The translations under genes were made by a program, and so were the position numbers. The notes under the pieces are model-generated. The model did not search any database. It was not told the origin of the DNA and was given only the letters and a program-made list of their open reading frames with translations. Below, piece after piece: positions 23,484 through 34,885 of a DNA stretch of 64,000 bases. Every line of letters begins with the position of its first letter. Within the stretch, counting starts at the first letter, position 1. This stretch comes from Paratinospora sagittata (Eukaryota > Streptophyta > Magnoliopsida > Ranunculales > Menispermaceae): positions 13,932,539-13,996,538 of the forward strand of contig CM069598.1 of NCBI GenBank assembly GCA_035771175.1, written 5' to 3'.

Positions 23484-25689
23484 TGTGTATTCCGGTGTAT
23501 TATTACAAAAAATAATAATAAAAAATAAAAATTATTGTGAAAAAACTCTTTATAACTATGTTATGATATATATTTTCGCTTCACACCCCAAGATTGATAA
23601 ATGGTTATTTAGGCATGTTTTAGGATGATTTTATAGGTGTTTTAGGGTGATTTATGCATTAGCTTAGTATATTTATGTTAGTTTTGATGCATTTGTTAGT
23701 TTAGGTGACAGTTGATTTTTATGCAATTTTTCGGTTTATTAGTTTATTAGTTGGATCATTTAATATTTTAAGTGAATTAATTATTTGTTTTGCATTGTTT
23801 TGTAGGTATTTAGATGTGTGGAAGTAAATAGAAATGATGGACACAACATATGAGAAGCCTAGATAATGATTCATGAAGAAAACAAGTTAAAAAGTAAAAA
23901 AAATTGGCTAAGTCCACAAGGAAAATGAAGAAAATAGCAGAAAAATGCATAAAAGGGCCGTAACTGGGTGCCGCAGCGCTAGGAAAAGCGATTTTGCACG
24001 ACTTGTATTTTGGTCATAACTTTTTCAATTTAACTCTAAATTAGACTTGGTTTGTTTCTACTTCTTCCTTACTGGAAATACTAAAAGATGATAGGGTTTT
24101 AGGGGGATTTGGAGTGGAGAACAAGAAAAAAATGGGCGAGGAAGAAAGCGGAGGTGTGATTTAAAATATAAACTTTCCTAGTTCGACTTGGACTTCTCTT
24201 GGGCAACTTCATATGGACTTGTGACTCTATTTAGACCATTGTTTAGGATTTCTAGAGAAGAGAAAGGAGAACGAGCTGAAGCAAATTGGATCGAAGGAGG
24301 CGAAGAACTCGATTTCTATTTAACATCTTCCACATCTTCCAATTGATTTTCTAGTTTCTTCTTATTTCTATTTAACATGTTCATCAATATTTTTATGTTT
24401 TCTTCTATTTCAATGGCGAGCTAAGTTGTTTGTCTAAGTTACAATTGGATCTCATATGAATATTAGATTTTATGTTTGATTTTAGATTTTAGTTGATTAT
24501 TTAATTTAGAGTTATTTATTTAATCGGTTCTTAAAGCTTCTAATTACTTGATTACTAATTAAATGGTTTGTTGAATATATATGATCTTGACGAAGGGAGT
24601 TTAGATTTGTGAACTTGATTAAAATAACATATGATCATAAGGGCGAAAGCTATTGAGTTTACGTGAGATAGAAATATACTCACGTGACATGTATAATCAT
24701 TGAAGAGTATAATCTTAATGAATCTTGTTTTAATTTAAATTTCATAGAAATATAGAGATTTAATTAATCAAGGTATTTTTGCTTGACTATCGAAAGAGGC
24801 TTGTAAATAATTTAGATTCTTGGTTAATAAATTTAATTAAGTAATTAATTAAAAAATAGTTAGATAAATTCAATTGAAATATAAGGAAAAATTGTAATTC
24901 TAGGTTTTAATTATTATGATTACGTTGATTAATTTTAATTTATTTTATATTTAACTTTAATGTTTAGATTACAACGAATTTTAATTAGTGTTTAGATATG
25001 ATTAGGGTGAAATAATTTTAATATTTAACATAAAAATTCAGTAATAATTTTTTGTGAAAATGATATTTTATTTATTACTTTATTACTTATTAATGATATT
25101 ATGCGTTTATAATAATTTTACGCAATAAAGATCAAATGTCTAGATCCACCATTATCGCTATGAGAAGGTCTGTTCCTACTGGCTGGTCAGCCCTTGAAAT
25201 CTTCAAAAATTAATACTTAAGTGAATCAACCCTGATAGTTGAACGATTTTTTTAATGTAACAATAAATTATTGTCTGTTAACAATGCTCAGGTAGGTGAC
25301 GACTGACACGTCTAGCAAGAAATATGGGTCTCTCAGTAGATGATGAGCTTCTTGTTAAGACTGATGACAATAAGGAAAAGTGCATTGGAATGTTATCTTT
25401 GCGATGAGTTTTATAAAATATTTGATTGAGGAATATGAAGAAGCTAAAGTTCGGCATGTCTGGTAAGAGATAAGTCTACTGGCAGCAAAGCTGGTTAAGT
25501 TAGCTCCGCCAATTAATTGGAGAAACACTCCTTTAGAAGTGATTATCCAAATTATATTCCTGTTAATATGGTGGTACGGTAATTGGTGAATGTTTTGTTT
25601 TCTTTCTTTTTATTTTCCTTTCTTTCAATAAAATTATTGACTTAATAAAAAAATAATAATAAATTTATTATCTGAGGTGTGGCTAGTTG
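23484..25689. other. AT-rich non-coding DNA, probably degraded LTR-like sequence
   Basis: No gene is recognised. The stretch begins TGTGTATTCCGGTGT, cutting the TAT RNase H, and its first 62 bases recur at 29240-29303. This suggests the end of an inserted repeat whose other end I cannot find. The interior (24000-25100) has the look of retrotransposon LTR/leader DNA. From 25130 to 25560 the composition is less AT-rich and may be decayed transposon coding sequence, but no motif could be assigned. Confidence 0.45.
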
Positions 25690-26945
25690 GGTTCTTAATC
25701 AAAGGGCTTTTGACTTGATTGCCCTTAAAAAATAAAAAAAAATTACAAATATTATCAAAATATAAATAATGATTGTTTTGCCCTAATTTAACTATTTAAA
25801 GCTCAGTCAACCGACACATAAGCGCCACGTGAGCTAGGAAGCTGGAGCAGTTAAGAAAATTTTCACAAAAGAAAATTTTGTATGGAAGACATTTTTTTAA
25901 AAGATACCTTCCATATAAGATTTTCTTTCTTTTTTGAATAGAAGACGTCTTTCTAAAAAAACACCTTCTATAAATAAAGAAAAAATTATTTAATAAAAAG
26001 TGTCTTTTCAAAAGATGTCTTACATACAAATTTTTTTTTTCCTTTTTTTCGGACTCACTATTTGTGAGCACATATATAAATATATATATCTGGTAATTTT
26101 TAGTGTGGATTATTGGAAAATGATCAAAACAAGTCAAATTCGATGTTCCTCAAAGTTACTGTATGCAATTTAATTGTAGCTCAGAATAATAATTAATTAA
26201 ATGGTTTTGATTACCTACCGATTCGAAGCATTATTGTACATAGTACATAATCTGTCGAGAAAAACTTCAAAAGTAGGAAATATTTCTTTAAAAGGAAATT
26301 ATATAGCTGTAATATTTTTTATTTTTCTAAAAATCTTTTTTTTTAATAGTAGATGTAGAAAAATAGAATTATTACTATAATTATAAAAACTTATAATAAA
26401 AATTGTAGTTAATAGATGTACTGTATTTTTATTTTAAGGAGAAATAAAGTATTTTTTAAAAGAAATTCTATAAATTAAACATAACATTCAAGAATTTTAA
26501 GAATTTTACTCCAGTTTTGCCTTCATCATCGTTTAAAGGAATGCATCTTTTAAAAAAAAAATGGTGAGTCCAATAAAAATGAAAAAAAAAATTGTATGGA
26601 AGACATCTTTTTAAAAGATGTCTTCCATTAAACAATTTTTTTTGTTATTTATAGAAGACGTCTTTTGGAAATACGCCTTCCATTAAAAAAAAATAAAATT
26701 TTGTATGGAATGCGTCTTTTGAAAAAACGTCCTCCATACAATTTTTTTTTTTGTGAAATGCGTTTTTTCAATAGACGCCTTCTTAACTGTTTCAGCTCCC
26801 CAGCTCACGTGGCGTCGGTGTGTCGGCTAACTGGACTTTGAATAGTCAAACTAGGGCAAAACAGTCATTTTTTAGATTTTGATGACATTGGTGAAACTTT
26901 TTTATTTTTTAAGAACAATCAAGTCAAAAGCCCCTTAACTGAACC
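25690..26945. mobile_element. Non-autonomous long-terminal-inverted-repeat element with hairpin arrays
   Basis: About 165 bp at the left end (GGGTTCTTAATC...GCTTTTGACTTGATTG... to GCAGTTAAGA, about 25855) is the inverted, imperfect copy of 26784-26945. Blocks such as GCTCAGTCAACCGACACA / TGTGTCGGCTAACTGGAC pair across the element. Inside both arms lie short palindromes built on GGAAGAC(A/G)TCTTTT. There is no transposase frame. No convincing target duplication is seen, so the superfamily is unassigned; the long arms would suit a Mutator-like or foldback element. Confidence 0.75.
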
Positions 26946-26960
26946 TGTTGGAGGCGGTAT

Positions 26961-29164
26961 TGTCACGACGCCCTTGGCGTAGGCTGACGTCATGACCGGC
27001 ACAGTGTACTATACACCGTATATCTCATATACAGTATATAATACATTGTTAGCCTCAACGAACATTCACAATAACTCCCAAAATTTTTAGAAATTTTGAC
27101 AGCATCTTCTAATAAAATGGACAATTTACATTTTTTTCCCCTAATATATCACAAATTAAATCAAATATATATATTTATATATATAAATCATCATCACATT
27201 AATTCCATTCATTCCACAACTCAAATTCTCACATGATAAATATATATGAGCATCTCATTTCATCGTCACAAGCATTGTATAACCTAAAATATCGAATCAA
27301 AATCCATGTTTTCATACAACTCATCTATGTGATAATATCGATATATAGGATGTGATATATATTCATTTGAAAATAAAGAAAATATAATCTATTTCTTTCA
27401 CATACACGTACATTAACAAAATAAGAATCTAACTCATGTATCTACTCTCGTGCTTTTCCTTTTAACTCTGTACCTGAAATATTGAAGGAAATGGAGTGAG
27501 CAAACAACAACTCAGTGAATATATTTCTTGATATGACAATTAAATGCATGTAGGGAAATATGACATTTAAAATTATTTCAAATAATTATTAATACATGCA
27601 TCATTCAACTAATATATTCTACATGTCAACAACATAAATTTCATGAGTTTTCAAGAAAACAATGCATCCTTTTCCACGAAATCCACAATTTTCCTCTTTC
27701 AAGGGAAGAGAGCGGGTTTAACCCTTGTATGACCGTTACAAGGTAGTCACAACCTCTCATTATCCAATTCACAGTCATTTTAAGGATCTCCAATCTTTGT
27801 TAGGACAGACCTACTGACAATGAGGTTATGTATAACACTCATCCGAGTCTAATTCCTAACGAAATGACACCAACTTGCCTTTGCAAGTCTCACATGCTCC
27901 AATGCTAAAAAGAAATCATTTATGAATGCAAATTAAAACACAATGCAACAATATATGCGTAACATATTTACATTCAAACATTTCATATATTTAAAATGTC
28001 ATATAAGAACCAAAATCAAAAAAATATACTCACAGTACAAGACTTTTCAACTTAATTACAACCACCGTCGCTTTCAAGTCCAGCTCCAATTTAAATCCAA
28101 CTAATTTAACCTGTTACAACCACTCCATAATTTAATTTCATTTATTCATATCTATTTATATATTTAATTTCTCAATTTACTTCAAATCACCAATAATAAT
28201 TATCAACCTTAAAAATATTATACACATTCTGTGACTAGAAATTTCAACTCAATTTAGGACTCATAAGCAGTTGAAGAAACTACTATCTCATTTATGTGGT
28301 TAATCTAGATATTTCCACAAGAAAGAACAGTGCAAATAGATTTCTAATTCATATTTTTACTAGTTCTCAGTTTTATATTTCTCCTGGAACATATATCACT
28401 TTTATTAAAAATATAATACATTCCTAAAATTATTCTGTCCACATCGGCACGTGTAAAATCCATCATACTACCATTCTACTACCTTCAACAGGTATTTTAC
28501 TAAGATTTTACACGTTCGCGAAGACATCAAAAGTTAATTTTACTCACAAAAACCATATATTAGCTACTAAAAATATCAAAGCATATCAAAAAATCATGAT
28601 CTTAACATCGAAACGTCCGGAATTCAGTTCTCTACGATTCTATCATCTTAAACCGGAGTTTCATTGGATTCTAATTCTATTTTATTCACTGAAAATAATC
28701 ATAATACTATTTACGTCACTATTTACATCACTATTGAGTAGAAAAGAGTTTTTTTTATTTATTTATTTAAACATTTGAGAAAGATTGAGATTAGAAATGA
28801 GAGACGATAATTACATATAAAAAATGATCAAATGCACCTTATCTAACTTAATAAAGTAACTTCCCGATCTTAATATTTAACTTTTATGCATTAAATCATA
28901 TTATTCATTAATTCATTACATCATATTCCAATCCACCTATTTTCAACCCCATAAATTAATCAATTTAATTCAACTTCATTTTTTTTTAAATTGTAAGCAC
29001 CCATATAGGATGATCTCATATGTATCATCTTCATTTCATAATTTTATTTATTTACTAATTATACACGCGTATATTTGACTCATACGTATAAAATATATAT
29101 ATTATACATCTTTTTATACGCATAATTTAACGTATATATTTAATTAAAATTACGGAGTATTACA
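26961..29164 (-). mobile_element. Solo LTR of a Ty3/gypsy element
   Basis: Starts TGTCACGACGCCC and ends GGAGTATTACA, with flanks GGTAT and GATAT (4 of 5 bases match, a probable target duplication). It aligns along its length with 44371-46272. In minus orientation it starts TGTAAT and ends GTCGTGACA. The segment corresponding to CACTGAGTTGTTGTTTGCTC near its 3' part is typical of chromovirus LTRs. No coding region. Confidence 0.8.
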
Positions 29165-29849
29165 GATATAATAATAAATTAATATATGAGGTGTGCGGCG
29201 GCTTAGGTCCCTCAACTCTACCTCTTCGATTCGGTGGCATGTGTATTCCGGTGTGTTATTACAAAAAGTAATTAAAAAAAATAAAAATTATTGTGAAAAA
29301 ACTCGTAGAAAAAGGCAGAATTTTATTTTTTTTAAACTTAGAATGCAACACTTTTAAGAGAATCTTAGTGATGTCTTACCTATTTTATTAGCTTAGATAG
29401 CCCTATACTCCTTATAAATATTTTAATCAATTAGGTAAATAAATAATGGGTATACATTGGAATGAAATATTGCAAATTCTTTATCCTATATGGAATCTAG
29501 TCTAGGATTGCGTAATCGGAAATTCACTGACGGTGATAACCACTATGTGACATTAGGATGAACCTAAATAACAATAGCCAAAATTCGTAACCAGAACTTA
29601 AGCCTACAATTATATAGAGATCTCTCTCCTTAATGAAGTCATCCTCCTACGTACCTCAAGGGTGGGATTGATAAGAATTTGACTCCATAAAAATATGAAC
29701 AAGAACCCTTCAAAAAAAAAAAAGGTTGGTGAATTAGTCTATTTTTTGCGCTTATGTACTGATATTTAGGAACACACATTGTATAAAATAGTAGCAAAAT
29801 TTTTTTAAAAAATCTCTAAGTTATCTTTCTCCTGGAATTCCAATTTTGC

Positions 29850-29907
<58 letters not shown>

Positions 29908-30767
29908 TCTTTGATTTCTAATGATAAAAGCTTGTAAGAAGTTACTTTCATATTAACCAAAAGTTAGGAGTAGAATGATATTTTTGTAACAATTAGTTAT
30001 AAATAGTTTTTAATTGCAAAATAATCTTAAAAATCAGTTTATTTAAAAGAATAAAATACAGGTAACAATACAAAGAGTAAAAATGTACATCACCAATCAA
30101 TTTGATGGGCGGTGGGAAGATGAATTGCTACTCACAAGGTCTCCAATTCGAGAGTAGATGTTTGTCTTTACATTTGACAGTGACCCATGGCAATGTGAAA
30201 AAATCTAAGGTATTTGTGTGTTGGAGAACGTTTGCAGTTAGAGCGAGTGAGGGTCACGGCAAAGAAATTCCAATGTATGTTGGGCTTTGATTTTGTCTTC
30301 TCTCTATTGACGCTTCCTCATAAAAAAATAAAAAAAAATCTCTAAGTAGATAATAGTTGCTTCATTTTTTATATATTTACAGAAATAGACCTAATCTGTT
30401 ATTTAATTACCTTATACAAAGCTGAAAAACAAGTTTAAAATTTTAAGTATTAGCTCCATGTTATTTGTAACAATCCCTCGAAAAATGTAAATTAGGTATG
30501 TATCAGCAACCTAGCTTCAACTTTTCACTGTAGCAATTACTACATACTTATTTCAAGAATCCATACATAAAGAGAGGAAGAAGGAAGTTAAGAAAAATGA
30601 AATGACGAGAAATAAGGGGTTTATGAAGCGTGTTCACAGTCTATTTATTTATTATATTTTGATAAAAATGTAATCTTAAATTATTCTAGAAAGTCATGAT
30701 ATGCGTACTCCAAATGGCAAAATACCCAAGACTTTGAAGATCGTATATGAATTCAAAAATTTTAGGG
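29165..30767. other. Intergenic region upstream of kinase gene B
   Basis: No gene is seen. It contains a (TA)n microsatellite (29850-29902), a repeat of the 62-base segment seen at 23484 (29240-29303), and a SINE-like patch at 30085-30330 with a weak B-box-like sequence (CCAATTCGAGAG) followed by A-rich DNA. At 30440-30660 it shares a promoter-proximal segment with 58850-58990, including GGGGTTTATGAAG and CAGTCTATTTATTTATT. The frame at 30102-30290 has no recognisable protein features. Confidence 0.6.
29850..29902. repeat. (TA)n microsatellite
   Basis: About 26 uninterrupted TA units about 0.9 kb upstream of kinase gene B. Confidence 0.95.
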
Positions 30768-30778
30768 GCTTTAAAAAG
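30768..30778 (+). promoter_or_regulatory. Possible TATA-like element of kinase gene B
   Basis: GCTTTAAAAAGG lies about 70 bp upstream of the ATG at 30844, a plausible distance for a plant core promoter. It is only a TATA variant and no transcript evidence is available. Confidence 0.3.
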
Positions 30779-30843
30779 GCACATTCTATTCATTTTCTTC
30801 TCAAACATTGCCACCTTGGAAATCCCTGCTAGCTTTTGAAGAC

Positions 30844-33324
30844 ATGGGCTCTAGAATAACAATTCCATTACTTTTCTTTCATCTTCTTGTTTTAGTAGTA
30901 CTCTTCCTTTCTTCTTCTTCAAAACCTCACCTCTGTTCTGCAGCAGCAGCTGATACCATGTATACAGGCCAATCTTTAAGAGGTAACCAAACCTTAGTTT
31001 CTAAAGGTGGCATCTTTGAATTTGGTTTTTTCTCACCAGGCAAGTCTCAAAAATATTATGTTGGTATATGGTTCAAGAAAATCTCAGTTCAAAATAAAAC
31101 CATTGTTTGGGTGGCCAACAGAGACAAGCCCCTCACTGACCCAGCTTCCTCAGAATTGAAACTCTTGGAAAATGGTGATCTAGCACTACGGCTCCTCAAC
31201 AACAATAACAAATCCAAAATTCCAATTTGGTCGACGAATTCCACGTCCAAAGCCTCGAATTCTTCTAAAGTAGTGCTTGGGGATGATGGGAATCTGGTTT
31301 TGAAAGATGGGTCTGATGACTCGGATCCATCAGAAGTATTATGGCAGAGCTTTGATCATGCCACCAATATATATCTACAAGGTTCAAAGCTGGGATATAT
31401 TAATCACCGCACCAATGAAACGCCAAAGATAACTTCTTGGCGAAATTCTGAGGATCCTGCTCAAGGCATCTTCTCTTTCCAAGCAAAGGCAATTGGACAG
31501 AATGCCTTGATATGGAATGGAACTCAAGATTATTGGAATTCCGGGGTCTGGAATGGACAACGTTTCAGCAATATTCCTGAGTTGAATCCAAATGGCATGA
31601 TCAATTACAGGTACATATCAAACGAGAATGAGAGTTATTTCACCTATACTAATCGTGATAAATCCTTGGTTTCCGTAACTAAGTTGGATTTGTCTGGGCA
31701 AATGAGGAATTTCTTATGGTTGGATAGTAACCATGAGTGGAGCTTGTTTTGGTCTCAGCCAATACAAAAATGCCATGTTTATGGTTTGTGTGGGAATTTC
31801 GGTATTTGCTCCGAGAATGGTTCTCTTGCATGTCTCTGTTTGCCTGGCTTTGAAGAACGCTCTCGGAAAGATTGGGACTTGCTTGATTATTCTGGTGGAT
31901 GTGTGAGGAAAATCCTTTTGCAATGTGGAGAAAAGCACAGCTTTTTGAAGATGCCCAACATAAAAATTCCGATAAACACACAAACTTTGGCAGGTATTCA
32001 CAGTGCGGAAGAGTGTAAATCAGCTTGTTTGAACAACTGTTCTTGTAGTGCTTGTGCTTACAATGGCACTTGTTTGGTATGGTATGAAAGTATGCTAAAC
32101 ATAGAGCAACTAGAGAGTGGAGGAGATGATTTATTCATCAGAGGTTCTGCTTCGGAGGTTTTGAATTCAGGGGGTACAAAGAATATTTCAACTGTTTGGA
32201 TTTCGGTAGGAGCAATATCAGGGTTCATAGTACTAATTGTGGCAATCGCTTTGGTACTAATTATCTGCAAAGGGAGGAAGAAGAAGAGAACCATCAACAA
32301 TAGAACAACTTCACGGACAATGTTGGACGATGAGGGCACTCGAGGGTCAATGTTCAATCAGTATGCATTTCTAACAGCATTCCAATACAAAGACTTGAAA
32401 GTTGCAACCAAGAATTTCTCAGAGAAGTTAGGTGGGGGTAGTTTTGGTACTGTGTTCAAAGGGAAATTGCCCGACTCAACTCTCATTGCTGTGAAGAAAC
32501 TCGAAGGTTTCAGCCAAGGCGAAAAACAATTCCGAAGTGAGGTGAGCACTATTGGGTTAATCCAACATGTTAATCTCGTTCACTTACGCGGGTTCTGTTC
32601 TAAAGGAGCTAAAAGAATTTTGGTCTATGACTTCATGCCAAATGGTTCTCTAGACTCGCATTTATTTCATGAAGATGAGTCACGAATTTTGAACTGGAAG
32701 ACAAGATACCAAATTGCAAATGGGACGGCAAGAGGGTTGGCTTATCTCCATGAGAAATGCAGAGACTGTATCATACATTGTGATATCAAGCCAGAGAACA
32801 TACTGTTGGATGCTGATTTCTTTCCTAAAGTGGCAGATTTCGGTCTGGCAAAGCTTGTTGGTCGAGAATTCAGTCGTGTTGTGACTTCTATGAGGGGAAC
32901 TATTGGTTATCTTGCACCGGAATGGTGTTCGGGTATGGCTATCACTGCCAAGGCAGATGTGTACAGCTATGGTATGATGCTTTTTGAGATCATATCAGGA
33001 AGAAGAAATTTGAAGCGATCTAAGGATGGGAAGGTTTGGTACTTCCCTACTTGGGCATCAAACAAATTAGCAGAGGGACAAGATGTGATTTCATTGCTAG
33101 ATAACAGGTTGGGAGGCAATGCAAATGTTGAAGAACTTACAAGAGCTTTCAAAGTAGCTGGTTGGTGCATCCAAGAAGAGGAGGTAAATAGGCCAACCAT
33201 GGGACAAGTAGTTCAAATTCTTGAGGGACTCTTAGAGGTCACTTCTCCACCAATCCCAACTAATCTTCAAGCTTTTTTGGAGAATGAGGAAACCGTAAAT
33301 TTCTTCTCAGAAACTCCAACTTAA
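30844..33324 (+). CDS. G-type lectin S-receptor-like serine/threonine-protein kinase (copy B, intact)
   Basis: Single-exon gene for 826 residues, a plasma-membrane receptor kinase like Arabidopsis At2g19130 (about the same length, also intronless). I chose ATG 30844 (MGSRITIP); the frame is open upstream to 30808 but begins there with TTG. Visible parts: signal peptide (1-36, Leu-rich), bulb-type lectin domain (about 45-170: GFFSPGK, WVANRDKP, WQSFDH), EGF-like cysteines (310-354), PAN/apple module (361-433), membrane segment (451-475) followed by GRKKKR. The kinase (about 526-795) has glycine loop GGGSFGTVF, Lys551 (AVKK), HCDIKPEN with Asp647, DFG Asp665 and APE. HCD instead of HRD makes it a non-RD kinase, a class often linked to immune receptors. 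All catalytic residues are present, so activity is expected. Its ligand is unknown. Confidence 0.96.
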   Translation: MGSRITIPLLFFHLLVLVVLFLSSSSKPHLCSAAAADTMYTGQSLRGNQTLVSKGGIFEFGFFSPGKSQKYYVGIWFKKISVQNKTIVWVANRDKPLTDPASSELKLLENGDLALRLLNNNNKSKIPIWSTNSTSKASNSSKVVLGDDGNLVLKDGSDDSDPSEVLWQSFDHATNIYLQGSKLGYINHRTNETPKITSWRNSEDPAQGIFSFQAKAIGQNALIWNGTQDYWNSGVWNGQRFSNIPELNPNGMINYRYISNENESYFTYTNRDKSLVSVTKLDLSGQMRNFLWLDSNHEWSLFWSQPIQKCHVYGLCGNFGICSENGSLACLCLPGFEERSRKDWDLLDYSGGCVRKILLQCGEKHSFLKMPNIKIPINTQTLAGIHSAEECKSACLNNCSCSACAYNGTCLVWYESMLNIEQLESGGDDLFIRGSASEVLNSGGTKNISTVWISVGAISGFIVLIVAIALVLIICKGRKKKRTINNRTTSRTMLDDEGTRGSMFNQYAFLTAFQYKDLKVATKNFSEKLGGGSFGTVFKGKLPDSTLIAVKKLEGFSQGEKQFRSEVSTIGLIQHVNLVHLRGFCSKGAKRILVYDFMPNGSLDSHLFHEDESRILNWKTRYQIANGTARGLAYLHEKCRDCIIHCDIKPENILLDADFFPKVADFGLAKLVGREFSRVVTSMRGTIGYLAPEWCSGMAITAKADVYSYGMMLFEIISGRRNLKRSKDGKVWYFPTWASNKLAEGQDVISLLDNRLGGNANVEELTRAFKVAGWCIQEEEVNRPTMGQVVQILEGLLEVTSPPIPTNLQAFLENEETVNFFSETPT

Positions 33325-34006
33325 TTGAAGATTACAAGCTTTGATAACATTAAGACTGTTAGTAATTAAAATGCAATTATAGTTTCATAAATTTCATATT
33401 AAATGAGATGCATGAGCTGATAGATATGACATATGACAATATACATGTATTTTAATTTGTTTTAACTTCGCATTGTAATTTTTATATGATATGTTTTAAT
33501 AGAAGATTAAGGATAATAAAGAAGCAAGGCAAAAATGAAAGAGAGAGAGCAATCGGTTCTCATTTGTTCTCCCAAAAAAAAAAAAAACTACAGTTAGCTG
33601 ACTCTCTTCTCGTCTATTTTTAAATGTATGAGTGGTGATCACTACTGGCAAAGGTATAAGGAGTATTATATACATGTCATCAGATCGCTAAAATAAGTAG
33701 TGAAATTTCAAACAAAAAAAAGTCAAGTAAAAAGAAACTCACTAACTATTTTAGCGATCTGATGATATATAGTCCTTAATTATTCACAATATCATCAATA
33801 AATGATATACAAAAATTCTGTATTCAATTAACTACTATGTCTCTAACTATGAAGTTTATGAAAAATTAATCATTTAATCTGAAGAATTTCATTTTTTGAT
33901 TTCAATAATATGTTACAGATAAATATAAACTCAATCTTAAAAGGAAAGTGGAACAACCTCTCTATCTGGATTTGATGAATGCATTAATACTCTATATTTG
34001 AAAGTG
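33325..34006 (+). repeat. Duplicated 3' flank of kinase gene B
   Basis: Matches 7820-8453 almost throughout. The part from about 33770 also matches 57810-58066. It carries a CTCCCA(A)n insertion at about 33570 that is absent in copy A. Non-coding. Confidence 0.85.
33515..33520 (+). other. Candidate polyadenylation signal of kinase gene B
   Basis: AATAAA occurs about 190 bp after the stop codon in GGATAATAAAG. The same signal is conserved in the copy A flank near 8010. Confidence 0.35.
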
Positions 34007-34020
34007 AATGACAATGTGAA

Positions 34021-34219
34021 CCAACAGGTGATAGTTCAGTTGGTTGAGGAACTGAATATAAGTGAGGTTGAGATCTAAGTGTCGAGTTCGAACTTTAATG
34101 TGCCCTCATTTATTTACTTATGTTGGAAGGGTCGGTTCAAATGCCTCTGTCATACCCAAGTTCGAGAGGATTAGTCTCGTCCAAAGGAAACGAAGACACC
34201 TCCGTGTCGAAAAACTAGT
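34021..34219 (+). mobile_element. Complete tRNA-derived SINE with 14-bp target duplication
   Basis: The 199-bp body begins CCAACAGGTGATAGTTCAG. It has an RNA polymerase III A box (TAGTTCAGTTGG, from about 34031) and a B box (GAGTTCGAACT, about 34084), and ends CGAAAAACTAGT. It is flanked by perfect direct repeats AATGACAATGTGAA (34007-34020 and 34220-34233). The homologous flank at 58040-58080 contains a single copy of that 14-mer and no SINE, the pre-insertion state. The truncated sister copy is at 8468-8641. Confidence 0.88.
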
Positions 34220-34233
34220 AATGACAATGTGAA

Positions 34234-34885
34234 GAAAATCTGAGATATTTTGTATATTGGGCTGTGATTTGACTTTTGCTTAATTTTTACTTCTCTCTAA
34301 GGATGCACCAAAAAATAAAAAAATTTAAGTGGATACTAGTAATAATTCTTCTTGGATTCAATATTTACCAACACCAAAAAAGTAAGGAGAGTTTTAGGGA
34401 GAACTAAAGACGAGTTGATGTGGATCCCACCGAGTTATGCTTTGAATGCTTCCAACTTTCGACCTACTAAAAAGGGGAGAGAATCAAGAAGAAAAAAGAA
34501 AGACTATTGTCAAGAGTACTGGTCTGGTACTGACCTAAAACCTTTCGATGCCTAAATCAGAGCCAGAGCTGAGTAATGAAGAAAGCTTAACGTAATGCTG
34601 ATGTTAAAGCTAAAAATTACATACCTTTTGCGATGATTTATTAGAATATTTATATTTGAGGGTCTTGTCCCTATATGGTGGAGACAGGTGGCACTATGGT
34701 TCCCAGGTGATGAGTGGTTCCCCTTGCAATGTGGCGTTAGCCGGTGAAATTGGTCCCTACACTTTAACTGTCTTTTAAGAGGCTGATTTAGCTCGACTTG
34801 CCTTTCGCCTTTTTTAGAATATTTTGTGGAGTGAATCTTGTGGGACATGTCTTTTGGGCCTTTGTTCCCAATAGTTCTTTGTATA
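34234..34885. other. Duplicated non-coding flank
   Basis: Parts align with 58065-58385, for example AATGTTTCCAACTT-like and TATATGGTGGAGAC(A)TG stretches. A frame at 34352-34555 (67 codons) has no family features, is disrupted in the 58100 copy and is not called a gene. Confidence 0.6.

Noticed and set aside
25796..26137. 113-codon minus-strand frame
   Set aside because: It is the hairpin array of the inverted-repeat element; the repeated Lys/Phe text follows from the palindromes.
30808..30843. Upstream extension of kinase gene B (12 extra residues)
   Set aside because: The first codon is TTG; the first ATG is at 30844 and is followed at once by a good signal peptide.
34352..34555. Small basic protein frame
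   Set aside because: The paralogous region near 58100 is frame-disrupted and no motif is seen; it is duplicated flank DNA.
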